Positions 1 to 8,814 of a stretch of DNA of 64,000 bases are shown here, one piece after another. The DNA lies in assembly GCF_003121405.1 (NCBI RefSeq), contig NZ_QBUY01000003.1:62001-126000 (forward strand), given 5' to 3'. A program made the translations under genes and the position numbers. The notes beneath the pieces are model-generated. The model worked only from the letters and a program-made list of their open reading frames with translations, was not told where the DNA came from and searched no databases. Positions within the stretch are counted from its first letter, which is position 1. Every line of letters begins with the position of its first letter. The DNA is from Paraburkholderia sp. C35. GTDB lineage: Bacteria; Pseudomonadota; Gammaproteobacteria; Burkholderiales; Burkholderiaceae.

Positions 1-678
1 CTGCTGCCACAACACGTTACCGAGATTGTTATGCGCTTCGGGCACGTCGGCGTTGAGTGCCAGCGCCTCGCGGCACGCCGCTTCTGCTTCGGGCAGGCGG
101 TTGAGTTCCAGCAGCAGCAAGCCGAGATTATTATGCGCGCTCGCATCGCCCGGCTTGCGGCTGACGACGTCCCGATACGCAGTCTCGGCCTCCGGCAAAC
201 GCTTCAGTTGCCACAGCATCACGCCCAGGTTGTTGCGTGCCGTCACGTAGTCCGGCGCGATGGCGAGCGCGCGCAGAAACGCGGCTTCCGCTTCCGGCTC
301 GCGCTTGAGATCGCGCAGCACGAGGCCAAGATTATTCAATGCCTTGGTGAGATCGGGTTTGATCGACAGCGCGCGGCGGTAGGCGTGCTCGGCCTGTTCG
401 AGCTGTTTGCGTCCGTAGAACCAGCCGCCCAGATCGTTGTGCGCTTCGGCGAGGTCGATCGTATCGTCGATGGCCGGCTTGCCCGCTTCTGCCTCTCCTG
501 CATCCAGAATGTCGTTCAGACAGACCGCTGCGAGGTTCATCGCTTCGGGGTGCGCGGGATCGCGTTGCAGCATCTCGTCGAGCAATGCGAGCGCCTCTGC
601 GAGATGTCCGGACGAATAGAGCGAGAACGACGCCTGATAGCGCTCGGCAGGCGAGAGCGCGGTAACTGACGGATTCAT
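1..678 (-). CDS. TPR-repeat protein, C-terminus outside window
   Basis: An open reading frame runs on the minus strand from an ATG at 678 to the window edge (226 codons) without a stop. After a short N-terminus starting MNPSVTAL it shows repeated 34-residue helix pairs with the TPR signature (for example NNLGLVLRDL, NNLGVMLWQL, NNLGLLLLEL, NNLGNVLWQQ). These are of the type found in bacterial proteins that pair TPRs with an O-GlcNAc-transferase-like domain, but that domain would lie off the window, so the product could also be a pure TPR scaffold. AAAGGA lies 7 nt before the start. The gene is divergent from nothing nearby; the regulator at 908-1621 is transcribed in the same direction upstream. 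Confidence 0.85.
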   Translation of the reverse strand, partial: MNPSVTALSPAERYQASFSLYSSGHLAEALALLDEMLQRDPAHPEAMNLAAVCLNDILDAGEAEAGKPAIDDTIDLAEAHNDLGGWFYGRKQLEQAEHAYRRALSIKPDLTKALNNLGLVLRDLKREPEAEAAFLRALAIAPDYVTARNNLGVMLWQLKRLPEAETAYRDVVSRKPGDASAHNNLGLLLLELNRLPEAEAACREALALNADVPEAHNNLGNVLWQQ

Positions 679-907
679 TTCAATCCTTTGGAATTCTTAA
701 TAGTTCAGCGAGTGTGCCGCGCAACAGCGATCGGGCCTGACCGGCCTGTGAGAGACAGGGAATGCGTGACGGCGGCGGCAACGATGAAGACCGCAACGAA
801 GACCGCGGCAACGGCTAACGGTGGCGAAAAAAGTATAGGCGATCGTACCTTGGCCAGCCGATGATCTATCTCTAAAGTCCGTCAGATGAGACGCACGCCA
901 ATAGCGA
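679..907. other. intergenic region without recognisable gene
   Basis: About 230 bases lie between the TPR gene start and the end of the Crp/Fnr gene. I see no credible coding sequence or strong terminator. It presumably holds the promoter of the TPR gene. Confidence 0.5.
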
Positions 908-1621
908 TCAGCTACGCGCCGTGTCGCTGTCAGTCGATGCCGCAAGCATGCGTAACCGGTCCGCATCGACGATCTCGATCTCCGCATAACGCAAGGCGAG
1001 CGCGCCTTGTGCTTCGAACTGCTTGAGGATCTGATTGGTGGTTTGACGGGACAGCGCGAGCATCATCGCGAGATCTTCCTGCGGCACCTTGAGCACGCGC
1101 CGCAGCATGGTCGAGCCGTCGCCGTAGCCGCCCGCCATCAACAACAGACGGCGCGCGATGCGCTGCGCGGCTGGCAGCAGCGCGGCTTCTTCGATGGCAT
1201 CGAAGGCAAGGCGCAACTTGTGGGTAAGCAGCAAGCCGAATGCATGCCAGAAGGCGGGCGTGCGTTCGAGCAACGCAGTGAGCGCCGCGCGTGGCACATG
1301 AAACAGCAGCGTGTCGCGTTCGGCATACGCATCGTGCGTGCGCGACTGGCCGTCGAACAGCGCGATCTCGCCGAACCAGTTCACGGGTTCGATCACCGCG
1401 AGCAATGCCTCCTTGCCGCTTGCGCTGGCGGCGCCAATCCGCATCAAGCCATCGAGCACGCAATAGAAACCATCGTCGGTATCGCCGCGGCTGAACAGGC
1501 GCTGACCCGCAGGCAGTTGCCGCGTGCGGCCAAGCGCGACCAGTTCCGCACGCAGCGCGTCGGGCGCGTCGCGAAACCAGGCGCTGCCGTCGAGCAAATC
1601 GGAAAGCTCTGTCGAAGTCAT
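908..1621 (-). CDS. Crp/Fnr-family transcriptional regulator
   Basis: The 237-residue product has the Crp/Fnr layout. A cyclic-nucleotide-binding-like beta roll spans about residues 15-130 (GQRLFSRGDTDDGFYCVLDG and the NWFGEIALFDG turn). A long dimer helix follows, then a C-terminal winged helix at about 165-225 with the recognition segment QEDLAMMLALSRQTTNQILK. There is no cluster of N-terminal cysteines, so it is not a canonical FNR oxygen sensor. The PRTAA-type signature for cAMP in the pocket is also not evident, so the ligand is unknown. It is divergent from the Mpo1-like gene at 1738, and the 116-bp gap may carry shared control sites. Confidence 0.88.
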   Translation of the reverse strand: MTSTELSDLLDGSAWFRDAPDALRAELVALGRTRQLPAGQRLFSRGDTDDGFYCVLDGLMRIGAASASGKEALLAVIEPVNWFGEIALFDGQSRTHDAYAERDTLLFHVPRAALTALLERTPAFWHAFGLLLTHKLRLAFDAIEEAALLPAAQRIARRLLLMAGGYGDGSTMLRRVLKVPQEDLAMMLALSRQTTNQILKQFEAQGALALRYAEIEIVDADRLRMLAASTDSDTARS

Positions 1622-1737
1622 CGTTCAGGGGCGCGTCAGTGGTCAATTACAGATGAAGGATTCCAATTGTCGGCTAGCCGAAAGTGTCGCAGCGCGCCGC
1701 CGGCGATTATGATGACTTTCAACGAGGAACTGCATCC

Positions 1738-2283
1738 ATGAGAACGCTCACTGACCAGCTTGCGCAATACGCCGCCTATCATCGCGACCGCCGCAACATC
1801 GCGACGCACTTCATCGGCATTCCGATGATCGTGCTCGCGCTCGCCGTGCTGCTGAGCCGTCCCGCGTGGACGGTGGCCGCGCTGCCATTTGCGGTGTCGC
1901 CGGCGTGGGTGCTGTTCGGCCTGAGCGTGATCTACTACTTCGTGCTGGACGTACCGCTCGGTTTGATGATGACGATCGTGTCCGCGCTGTGCGTGGCGTG
2001 CGGCGCGTGGCTCGCGCAGCAGTCCACGCTGACCTGGCTCGCATCGGGCATCGGCCTGTTCATCGTTGGCTGGGTGTTCCAGTTCGTCGGGCATGTTGCC
2101 TACGAGCATCGCAAGCCCGCTTTCGTCGACGATGTGATCGGCCTGTTGATCGGGCCGCTGTTCGTGCTCGCCGAAGCGCTGTTCGCGTTCGGCTGGCGTC
2201 CCACGTTGCGTGAGTCGATCGAAGCCAGGGTCGGGCCGACGCGCGGTGATGCGGCGCATGGCGCCGCGCGGCATCGGTCTTGA
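1738..2283 (+). CDS. Mpo1-like (DUF962) membrane protein
   Basis: This is a 181-residue protein starting at the ATG preceded by AACGAGGAA; an upstream in-frame ATG lacks a ribosome site. The N-terminus (residues 3-30) carries the family pattern of an amphipathic segment with YAAYHRDRRNIATHFIGIP, followed by about four membrane helices. A second conserved stretch, FVGHVAYEHRKPA, precedes the last helices. The two His-containing motifs are those proposed to bind iron in yeast Mpo1, a 2-hydroxy fatty acid dioxygenase. That activity is known for the eukaryotic member and is only inferred here. Confidence 0.85.
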   Translation: MRTLTDQLAQYAAYHRDRRNIATHFIGIPMIVLALAVLLSRPAWTVAALPFAVSPAWVLFGLSVIYYFVLDVPLGLMMTIVSALCVACGAWLAQQSTLTWLASGIGLFIVGWVFQFVGHVAYEHRKPAFVDDVIGLLIGPLFVLAEALFAFGWRPTLRESIEARVGPTRGDAAHGAARHRS

Positions 2284-2334
2284 GGTGCTGTCAGTGTGAG
2301 GGCCGCCGGGTTTGCACGGCGCCCCAGAAGCGCA

Positions 2335-3225
2335 TCAACGCGGCGCGAGCAGCCTCGCGCTGTGCAGCGCCGTCAAACCGACGGCAATCCAGATCGGCAC
2401 ATAGGTGCCAAGCTGCTGCGCCGTCAGGCTCTCGCCGAGCAGCGTCACCGACACCACGACCAGCAACACCGGCTCCACGTAACCGAGAATGCCGAACAGC
2501 GCCATCGGCAGCATCCGGCTTGCTTTCAGATAGGTCGCGAGCGCAACCGTGCTCAGCGCGCCAAGTCCTGGCAACAGCAGCAGCCACATGTCGATACGGC
2601 CCGACAGCAGCGCGAGCGAGCCGCCATGCAACGCCATGGCGAGCGCAAAAGGCAGCAGCAGCGACATTTCGAGCGCAAACGCCGTCAGCGAATCGGCGTT
2701 GATCTTGCGGCGCAACACGAAGTACGGCGGATAGCCGAGCGCGACTAGCAGCGTGGGCCACGAGAACGCGCGCGTCACCCACAACTCATGCAGCACGCCG
2801 AGCGCCGCGCATGCAACGGCGAGCCACTGCAAGGGTTCGAGCCGCTCGCGGTAGTAGAACCGGCCGATCAGCACCATCGTCAGCGGCAACAGGAAATAGC
2901 CCAGCGACACTTCGAGCATGCGCCCATGCAGCGGCGCCCACAGGAACACCCACAACTGCGCGCCAAGCAGCAGCGCGCTGGCAGCCAGTAACAGCGCCGT
3001 GCGCGGCTCGCGGACCACGCGCTGCAACAGCACGCGCAATTGCGGCAACCGCGAGCGCAAGGCGATCAGCGTAAACGCGCCCGGCACGGTCCAGATCACG
3101 CGCCAGGCGAAGATGTCGAGTCCCGTCAACGGCGTGAGCAGCTTCGCGTAGACGGACATGAGGGCAAACAGCGTCGATGCGCTCACGGAGAGAGCAATGC
3201 CACGCCCTGGTTGATAAGCGTTCAT
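2335..3225 (-). CDS. rarD: RarD-type EamA-family transporter
   Basis: A 296-residue membrane protein with about ten hydrophobic helices and the two-fold EamA (DMT superfamily) arrangement. The N-terminal half contains the RarD hallmarks FALMSVYAKLLTPLTGLDIFAWRVIWT and the middle contains LGYFLLPLTMVLIGRFYYRERL, followed by LWVTRAFSWPTLLVALGYPPYFVLRR. RarD proteins are named from chloramphenicol sensitivity in some species, but their substrate is not firmly known. It is convergent with the Mpo1-like gene and divergent from egtD across a 484-bp gap. Confidence 0.9.
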   Translation of the reverse strand: MNAYQPGRGIALSVSASTLFALMSVYAKLLTPLTGLDIFAWRVIWTVPGAFTLIALRSRLPQLRVLLQRVVREPRTALLLAASALLLGAQLWVFLWAPLHGRMLEVSLGYFLLPLTMVLIGRFYYRERLEPLQWLAVACAALGVLHELWVTRAFSWPTLLVALGYPPYFVLRRKINADSLTAFALEMSLLLPFALAMALHGGSLALLSGRIDMWLLLLPGLGALSTVALATYLKASRMLPMALFGILGYVEPVLLVVVSVTLLGESLTAQQLGTYVPIWIAVGLTALHSARLLAPR

Positions 3226-3709
3226 CGGTGCGTCCGCAGCGAAGCGTCAGCGGTACGGCGGGGCGCGATGTCGCGAGTCGAGTGATCCATTATTAAGTCT
3301 TGTTTTAACTGCGCGACCTGCGCGCCGCTCCAGGTGGAGCGCACTGCATCGCGTGAAGCGCGCATTCTAGCGGTTGCGAACGCATCGTTCGTTTTTTCCG
3401 CCTGGCAGTTCCCGTGCAGATTCATGCGGGATGCACTATAAAAACTAACTTCATGGTCACGCCGCATGGTCGGCGAATCGTCGGCGGAAACACGCGCCTG
3501 TTTTTTGCTTCTGTGTTCCGCTCATGGCCGCTGTGACGCGGCTTTCAACCTGCTTCCACGCGTCTTCGGCGCAAGAACGCAGACACGTGCCGGTCATCGA
3601 ATGCGCTCAGGCTTGTACGCCTGAACGTGCGCCGGTCCACTCACTCCAGACGCACTCGCTCTTCCGCAGTCCGCACGCCATCACTGGAACGAGACAACAC
3701 GGAGACAAC
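3226..3709. other. divergent promoter region between rarD and egtD
   Basis: This 484-bp gap has AT-richer patches (around 3285-3310 and 3425-3455, e.g. ACTATAAAAACTAACTT). The egtD frame stays open upstream to 3524, but that extension has no conserved character or ribosome site, so I treat the region as noncoding. Confidence 0.5.
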
Positions 3710-4690
3710 ATGACTCAGCCAGCCGTATCGCATCATCTGTCGCACGACGTATCGCCGGAGTTCGCCGCCGCCGTTCGCGCTGGCCTCAGCAAGCATCCTC
3801 AGAAGGAACTGCCGTCGAAGTATCTCTACGATGAAGTCGGTTCAGCGCTGTTCGAAGTGATCACCGCGCTGCCGGAATATGGCGTGACGCGCGCCGAAGA
3901 ACGCCTGCTTGCGGAACACGCGGGTGACATCGTCGCGCATTTGCCGCACGATGCGATCGTCGCTGAACTGGGCAGCGGCAGTGGCCGCAAGACGCGCCGC
4001 ATTCTCGAAGCGCTCTGTAAAAAGCGCCCCACGACTTACAGTCCGATTGAAATTTCGCGCACCGCTTTGCAATTGTGCCGACGCGAACTTGGCGATATCG
4101 AGCGCATTTCGATCGTCGGTTATGAGCGCGATTACCTCGCGGGCCTCGCTGAAGTCAGCAAGCGCCGCGCGAAAGACGAACCGCTGCTGGTGCTGTTTCT
4201 CGGCAGCACGATCGGTAATTTCGGCCGGCTCGCGGCAACGCGCTTTCTGCGCGACATCCGCAACATGCTCGCGCCCGGCGATGCGCTGCTGCTCGGCACC
4301 GACCGCGAAAAGCCCGTGCCCGTGCTGATCTCCGCGTACGACGATCCGATTGGCGTGACGGCTGCGGTCAACCTGAATCTGCTCGCGCGCATCAACCGCG
4401 AACTGGACGGCGATTTTCCGCTCGATGCCTTCGAGCACGTCGCGCGGTTCAATCCGGACGTGCGCAGCATCGAAATGCATCTGCGCGCGAAGCGGCGCGT
4501 CACGGCGCAGGTGCGCGCGGCGAAGCTGACCGTCGAGTTACAGGAAGGCGAGTCGATCTGGACGGAAAGCAGCCACAAGTATCGTCCGGAAGAACTGCAT
4601 GCGATCGCCGACGACGCCAACTTCACCTGCAGCCGTCAATGGATCGAGCGCGATTGGGGTTTTGCGGAGAGCCTGCTGGTCGCACGCTGA
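3710..4690 (+). CDS. egtD: L-histidine N-alpha-methyltransferase EgtD
   Basis: The 326-residue length fits EgtD (about 320 residues). EgtD transfers three methyl groups from SAM to histidine to make hercynine, the first step of ergothioneine synthesis. Visible features are ALPEYGVTRAE at about 53-63, the SAM-binding loop ELGSGSGRKT at 86-95, LGSTIGNF in the middle, and the family-typical IWTESSHKY near the C-terminus. The ATG at 3710 follows CGGAGACAAC; an in-frame ATG at 3524 would add an unsupported 62-residue tail. No egtB sulfoxide synthase lies next to it, so the pathway may be completed elsewhere or stop at hercynine. Confidence 0.92.
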   Translation: MTQPAVSHHLSHDVSPEFAAAVRAGLSKHPQKELPSKYLYDEVGSALFEVITALPEYGVTRAEERLLAEHAGDIVAHLPHDAIVAELGSGSGRKTRRILEALCKKRPTTYSPIEISRTALQLCRRELGDIERISIVGYERDYLAGLAEVSKRRAKDEPLLVLFLGSTIGNFGRLAATRFLRDIRNMLAPGDALLLGTDREKPVPVLISAYDDPIGVTAAVNLNLLARINRELDGDFPLDAFEHVARFNPDVRSIEMHLRAKRRVTAQVRAAKLTVELQEGESIWTESSHKYRPEELHAIADDANFTCSRQWIERDWGFAESLLVAR

Positions 4691-4702
4691 TGCGCGTGAC
4701 GT

Positions 4703-4745
4703 GAAAAAAAGCGCGCGAGGCTCGACACCTCGCGCGCTTTTTTCA
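4703..4745. terminator. bidirectional Rho-independent terminator
   Basis: GCGCGCGAGG and CCTCGCGCGC form a perfect 10-bp stem around a short loop, with an A run before and a T run after. It lies between the convergent ends of egtD (+) and the acylphosphatase gene (-) and should serve both. Confidence 0.9.
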
Positions 4746-4762
4746 TGGCGTGCAACTGCGCT

Positions 4763-5059
4763 TCAATGCTGCTCGACGCGTTCGTAACGTTTGTCGCTGG
4801 CGCGCTCTTCGTGCGTGACTTCCGTCACGCGCGCCGCCGGCGGGCCGTGACGCAACCACGACAGCATCCGGTCGAGCTGATGCGCCGGGCCTTGCAGCAA
4901 GGCTTCGACGGAACCGTCTTCCAGGTTTGCCACCCATCCTCGAATGCCGAGCGCGTGCGCCTGGCGCACCGTCGCGTGCCGAAAGCCGACGCCCTGCACT
5001 ACGCCGCGCACCCGCACGTAATACGTTTCGATCCGCGAATCGAGATCCGTGCCGGACAT
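4763..5059 (-). CDS. acyP: acylphosphatase
   Basis: The ATG at 5059 is chosen because GGAGGAACAAGC precedes it; the longer frame to 5098 has no such site. The 98-residue product matches acylphosphatase, which hydrolyses carboxyl-phosphate bonds of small acyl phosphates. The signature VQGVGFRHATVRQA includes the phosphate-binding Arg27, and GWVANLEDGSVEA includes the catalytic Asn45. It is a single cytosolic domain with no extension. It is divergent from hpnA; there is no evident functional link between the two. Confidence 0.93.
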   Translation of the reverse strand: MSGTDLDSRIETYYVRVRGVVQGVGFRHATVRQAHALGIRGWVANLEDGSVEALLQGPAHQLDRMLSWLRHGPPAARVTEVTHEERASDKRYERVEQH

Positions 5060-5236
5060 GCTTGTTCCTCCTTTTATGCGTTTCGATGCCTTCCACATGT
5101 TTACGCGGGCATTCTAGTCGCGCCGCGTGTGCTTTGCTCGCGCGCTTCGCGCACGGAAGGCTGCGAGCGCGGCGCACGCCATCGGCAGCACGTACAATCC
5201 GACCTCTGCGAACCTTCAAACACGTCACAGCAAGCA

Positions 5237-6247
5237 ATGACCGATCAGACCCGCGATCTCGTACTCGTCACCGGCGCATCCGGTTTCGTCGGCTCGGCCG
5301 TCGCGCGCATCGCGCAGCAGAAAGGCTTCGCCGTGCGCGTGCTCGTGCGTCCGACCAGCCCGCGCCGCAACGTCGAATCGCTCGATGCGGAGATCGCCGT
5401 CGGCGACATGCGCGACGAGGCGTCGATGCGCGCCGCGCTGCGCGGCGTGCGCTATCTGCTGCACGTTGCGGCCGATTACCGGCTGTGGGCGCCCGATCCG
5501 CTCGAAATCGAGCGCTCGAATCTGGAAGGCACGGAAGCGACCATGCGCGCCGCGCTCGCGGAAGGCGTCGAGCGCATCGTCTACACGAGCAGCGTCGCGA
5601 CGCTGAAGGTGACGGGCTCGGGCGCATCCGTCGACGAAACCTCGCCGATGACGGCGCAACAGGCCATCGGCGTGTACAAACGCAGCAAGGTGCTGGCGGA
5701 GCGCGCGGTCGAACGCATGATCGCCAACGACGGCCTGCCTGCCGTGATCGTCAACCCGTCCACGCCGATCGGGCCGCGCGACGTGAAGCCCACGCCGCCG
5801 GGCCGCATCATCGTCGAAGCGGCGCTCGGCAAGATTCCCGCCTTCGTCGATACCGGGCTGAATCTCGTGCATGTCGATGATGTCGCGATGGGCCATTTTC
5901 TTGCGCTCGAACGCGGCAAGATCGGCGAACGCTACATTCTCGGCGGCGAAAATCTGCCGCTACAGCAGATGCTCGCGGACATCGCGGGTATGGTCGGCCG
6001 CAAGCCGCCGACCATCGCGCTGCCGCGCTGGCCGCTGTATCCGCTCGCGCTCGGCGCAGAAGCCGTCGCCAAGTTCACGAAGCGCGAGCCGTTCGTCACC
6101 GTCGACGGACTGAAGATGTCGAAGAACAAGATGTACTTCACGTCGGCGAAAGCAGAGCGCGAACTCGGCTACCAGGCGCGGCCGTATCGCGAAGGTTTGC
6201 GCGATGCGCTCGACTGGTTCCGCGAGGCGGGTTATCTCAAGGCGTGA
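5237..6247 (+). CDS. hpnA: hopanoid-associated sugar epimerase HpnA
   Basis: A 336-residue extended short-chain dehydrogenase/epimerase. The NAD(P)-binding motif TGASGFVG is at 12-19 and the catalytic YxxxK is Tyr147-Lys151, with Ser119 in the preceding TSSV. The sequence DETSPM followed by IGVYKRSKVLAE and the later VNPSTPIGPRDVKPTPPG are typical of the HpnA subfamily that recurs in hopanoid clusters. HpnA is thought to act on the hopanoid-linked sugar-derived side chain, but its exact reaction is not settled. It stands at the left edge of the hopanoid region. Confidence 0.9.
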   Translation: MTDQTRDLVLVTGASGFVGSAVARIAQQKGFAVRVLVRPTSPRRNVESLDAEIAVGDMRDEASMRAALRGVRYLLHVAADYRLWAPDPLEIERSNLEGTEATMRAALAEGVERIVYTSSVATLKVTGSGASVDETSPMTAQQAIGVYKRSKVLAERAVERMIANDGLPAVIVNPSTPIGPRDVKPTPPGRIIVEAALGKIPAFVDTGLNLVHVDDVAMGHFLALERGKIGERYILGGENLPLQQMLADIAGMVGRKPPTIALPRWPLYPLALGAEAVAKFTKREPFVTVDGLKMSKNKMYFTSAKAERELGYQARPYREGLRDALDWFREAGYLKA

Positions 6248-6367
6248 CGCCTCTCACGCGGGTTTTCTGGCCGCTCGCACACGCTTTGTTACAACTCGCG
6301 TTGCCGACACGAAAGCTGACGTCAGCGCGCAGAAGGTAAAATCGCGGGTCTTATCAGAGAACTACGC

Positions 6368-6898
6368 ATGAATCTTCAGGAACAGATTGGCGCGCTCGAA
6401 TCGGAAGTCGAGCAGCTCATTCAGGCTGCGACGGCTTCGCGCGAAGCCAAAGCCGCGGCCGATGCCGCGCCCGGTCAACATGTGAATGGCGAAGCGGCAG
6501 CCGCTGCCGAGTCGCCCGTCGAAACGGCGGGTGCAGAACCGCAGGCTCAGGCAGCGGAACCTGTCGCGGAAGAAAAGCCGACACTGCACATCGACCGCCC
6601 GAGCCAGAACGAAATCACGATGACCATCGGCGGCAAGTCGGTCACATTGCATCCGTTGCAACTGGGTCAGCTGATCGAGGAACTGGCGAACGCGCGTGCG
6701 TCGATGGAACCGGAAGTCCCGCCGAATCTGCCTTCCGGCTGGCGTTTCGTGTCGACGAAGAATCCCGTCATGGCGGCGCAGAAGCAGTCCAACGGCGACC
6801 GTCTGCTGGTGTTGCGCCACACGGGGCACGGCTGGGTACCGTTCCAGTTCTCGCCCGACATGGTCATCCAGATGTACATGATGCTCACGCAAAAGTGA
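6368..6898 (+). CDS. conserved hypothetical protein
   Basis: This 176-residue protein starts at an ATG 120 bp after hpnA. Residues 1-20 form a likely short coiled coil, and residues 20-70 are a low-complexity Ala/Glu/Pro-rich stretch. The C-terminal 100 residues are denser and look folded, with ITMTIGGKSVTLHPLQLGQLIEELANARASM and a Trp/Phe-rich end (HGWVPFQFSPDMVIQMYMML). No signal peptide or membrane segment is seen. I do not recognise the family beyond a general resemblance to Burkholderia hypothetical proteins. It could be co-transcribed with hpnA, but nothing ties it to hopanoids directly. Confidence 0.75.
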   Translation: MNLQEQIGALESEVEQLIQAATASREAKAAADAAPGQHVNGEAAAAAESPVETAGAEPQAQAAEPVAEEKPTLHIDRPSQNEITMTIGGKSVTLHPLQLGQLIEELANARASMEPEVPPNLPSGWRFVSTKNPVMAAQKQSNGDRLLVLRHTGHGWVPFQFSPDMVIQMYMMLTQK

Positions 6899-6903
6899 TG
6901 CGC

Positions 6904-6930
6904 GACGGCCCGCCGGGCCGTCAGATGCAT
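6904..6930. terminator. putative terminator hairpin
   Basis: GACGGCCC-GCC-GGGCCGTC forms a perfect 8-bp stem between two convergent genes. The following T tract is weak (GCTTTTACG). Confidence 0.55.
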
Positions 6931-6955
6931 GCTTTTACGTCTTCGTGTCGCCAGG

Positions 6956-7639
6956 TCAGTGTGACCGCGGCAGCAACGAATTCAGCAGACTGGTGGCGCG
7001 CTGCGTAACGCTTGGGCTGCTCGCCGGATCGTCGATCGGGCTCACATACACCACCGGCCCGATGCACAGCGACGTATAGCGCGCGTCACAGCCACCGTCG
7101 CGCGACGCCAGCGGCTGGTCCGCGCCCGATACCGCGCTGGCATCCGCATTCACCACGTCCGCGAAGGTCTTCACGCGGCCCGTGACCTTCTCGGCATACG
7201 CCTGCGAACCGCCGTAACTCTTCAACGCGGCGTTCAGATCGCCGCCCGACGACTTCACATAGCCATACAGAATTGCCGATCCGACCTCGATGTTGGTCTC
7301 GGGATCGGTGAGATCCTTTACGTCTTTCAGCATGCGCTTGTGCGCGCCGGGCACGACCTGCATCAGCCCCGTCGCGCCGTTGCCGCCCTTGGCCTTTTCC
7401 TTGAAGCGCGATTCGATCGAGATGATCGCGAGAATCAGCGCGGGCGGCAGCGCGTACTTGTCCGACGCGGCGCGCACCGCGTTCGAAATCTGTTCGGCCT
7501 TTTCTTTCGCGAGGCCGAATTTTTGGCGCAGATAATCGGAAGTGTGATCGGCGGGAGGCGGCGGCTGGGTCTGATCGTCGGCCAACGCACCTTGCATCAA
7601 ACCGAGCGCGACGACGATCAGGCAGACGAGCCGCTTCAT
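6956..7639 (-). CDS. secreted lytic transglycosylase (SLT domain)
   Basis: The 227-residue product has a clear signal peptide (residues 1-20, cleavage after ALA). An SLT lysozyme-like fold spans about 55-165. The catalytic Glu76 lies in AIISIESRFKEKA, followed by the family motifs GNGATGLMQV, NIEVGSAILYGY and ALKSYGGSQAYAEKV. It should cleave peptidoglycan glycan strands in the periplasm. Its start codon overlaps the hpnB stop (ATGA at 7636-7639), so the two are translationally coupled. That link between a murein enzyme and a hopanoid glycosyltransferase is unusual. The C-terminal 60 residues are outside the catalytic fold. Confidence 0.9.
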   Translation of the reverse strand: MKRLVCLIVVALGLMQGALADDQTQPPPPADHTSDYLRQKFGLAKEKAEQISNAVRAASDKYALPPALILAIISIESRFKEKAKGGNGATGLMQVVPGAHKRMLKDVKDLTDPETNIEVGSAILYGYVKSSGGDLNAALKSYGGSQAYAEKVTGRVKTFADVVNADASAVSGADQPLASRDGGCDARYTSLCIGPVVYVSPIDDPASSPSVTQRATSLLNSLLPRSH

Positions 7640-8814
7640 TGATTGGTCCCGGCCGGCGCCTGCACGCGCGCCTTCCACTGGCCGCCCTTGCCTCGCCAAT
7701 AGCGGACGGCTGAGCCAAACGTCGCGCTGACATAAAACAGCGCAATAAACGGCAGGAACGGCGCCCATAGCGGCGAGCGGTGGTAGTAGCGCAGCATCGG
7801 CGCATACGCGCAGCACATCGCGGCCCACGCCAGCCACGCGGGCCAGCCTTTCGCGCCGAGCACGATGGCGACCACGGGCGGCACGAGATAGATGATCGTC
7901 ATGCCGAGCAGCGTGCCCGCCAGCAGCCACGCCGAATAGCGCAACTGCGTGAATGCGGTGCGCGCGATCATGTTCCAGATCTCACGCCAACTGTCGTACG
8001 GACGCAGCGAGATACTGCGCGCCGCCACATCGAGGCGGATCGGATGGCGCCCTTCACCGCGATGCTTGATGCGCGCCGCCAGGCTGCAATCGTCGATCAG
8101 TTCGGCGCGGATCGATTCGATGCCGCCCGCTTCTTCCAGCGCCGTGCGGCGCACCAGCATGCAGCCGCCTGCCGCGCCCGCCGTGCGGTTGCGCGGGTTG
8201 TTGACCCACGAGAACGGATACAGCTTGGCGAAGAAGAACACGAAGGCGGGAATCAGCGCCTTTTCCCAGAACGAATCGCAGCGCAGACGGACCATCAGCG
8301 AGACGAGATCGCGCTTTTCGGCGTCGGCGCGCATTACGAGTTGCGTGAGCGCGTCGGACGGATGGCCGATGTCGGCGTCCGTCAGCAGCAGATATTCGGG
8401 CGCGTAGCCAAGCGAGCGCGCCGCCTCGATGCCCTGCGACTGCGCCCAGACCTTGCCCGACCAGCCCGCCGGCAGCGGCTTCGCGCTAATCACGGTGAGG
8501 CGGTCGGGGCATTTCAGCGCCAGCGCGGCGGCGCGTGCAGCGTCGGCGGTGCCGTCGGTGCTGTGGTCGTCGACGACGATCACGTGGAATTCGCCCGGAT
8601 AGTCCTGTTCGAGCAACGAGGTCACGGCCCGCGCGATCACGTCCGCTTCGTTGCGCGCCGGCACGACGGCGGCCACGCCCTGCCACGCTTCACGCGCTTC
8701 GGGCGCGAGCGGCGCAGCAGGCTGCGCACGCCAGAAGCCGCCGCGGGCGAACAGCAGCACACACCAGATCAACAGCGACAGACACGCCAACAGAAACAGA
8801 ACCGCCGCAATCAT
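7636..8814 (-). CDS. hpnB: hopanoid-associated glycosyltransferase HpnB
   Basis: A 392-residue family-2 glycosyltransferase. An N-terminal membrane helix (residues 2-25) leads to the GT-A domain with VVPARNEADVIARAV, the VVDDHSTDGTAD loop, the metal-binding LLTDADIGHPSD and DDCSLAARIKHRGE. Two or three C-terminal membrane helices follow. The subfamily occurs in hopanoid clusters, and a role in decorating bacteriohopanetetrol or an intermediate is inferred from that association. The start at 8814 follows GAGGGCAATGC; a longer frame to 8895 has no support. It overlaps the lytic transglycosylase start by 4 nt. Confidence 0.88.
   Translation of the reverse strand: MIAAVLFLLACLSLLIWCVLLFARGGFWRAQPAAPLAPEAREAWQGVAAVVPARNEADVIARAVTSLLEQDYPGEFHVIVVDDHSTDGTADAARAAALALKCPDRLTVISAKPLPAGWSGKVWAQSQGIEAARSLGYAPEYLLLTDADIGHPSDALTQLVMRADAEKRDLVSLMVRLRCDSFWEKALIPAFVFFFAKLYPFSWVNNPRNRTAGAAGGCMLVRRTALEEAGGIESIRAELIDDCSLAARIKHRGEGRHPIRLDVAARSISLRPYDSWREIWNMIARTAFTQLRYSAWLLAGTLLGMTIIYLVPPVVAIVLGAKGWPAWLAWAAMCCAYAPMLRYYHRSPLWAPFLPFIALFYVSATFGSAVRYWRGKGGQWKARVQAPAGTNQ

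Noticed and set aside
3524..3709. In-frame upstream extension of egtD
   Set aside because: No ribosome site, no family similarity, and the ATG at 3710 has a good one.
4745..5236. Long in-frame extension upstream of hpnA
   Set aside because: It lies antisense to the acylphosphatase gene and precedes the conserved HpnA start at 5237.
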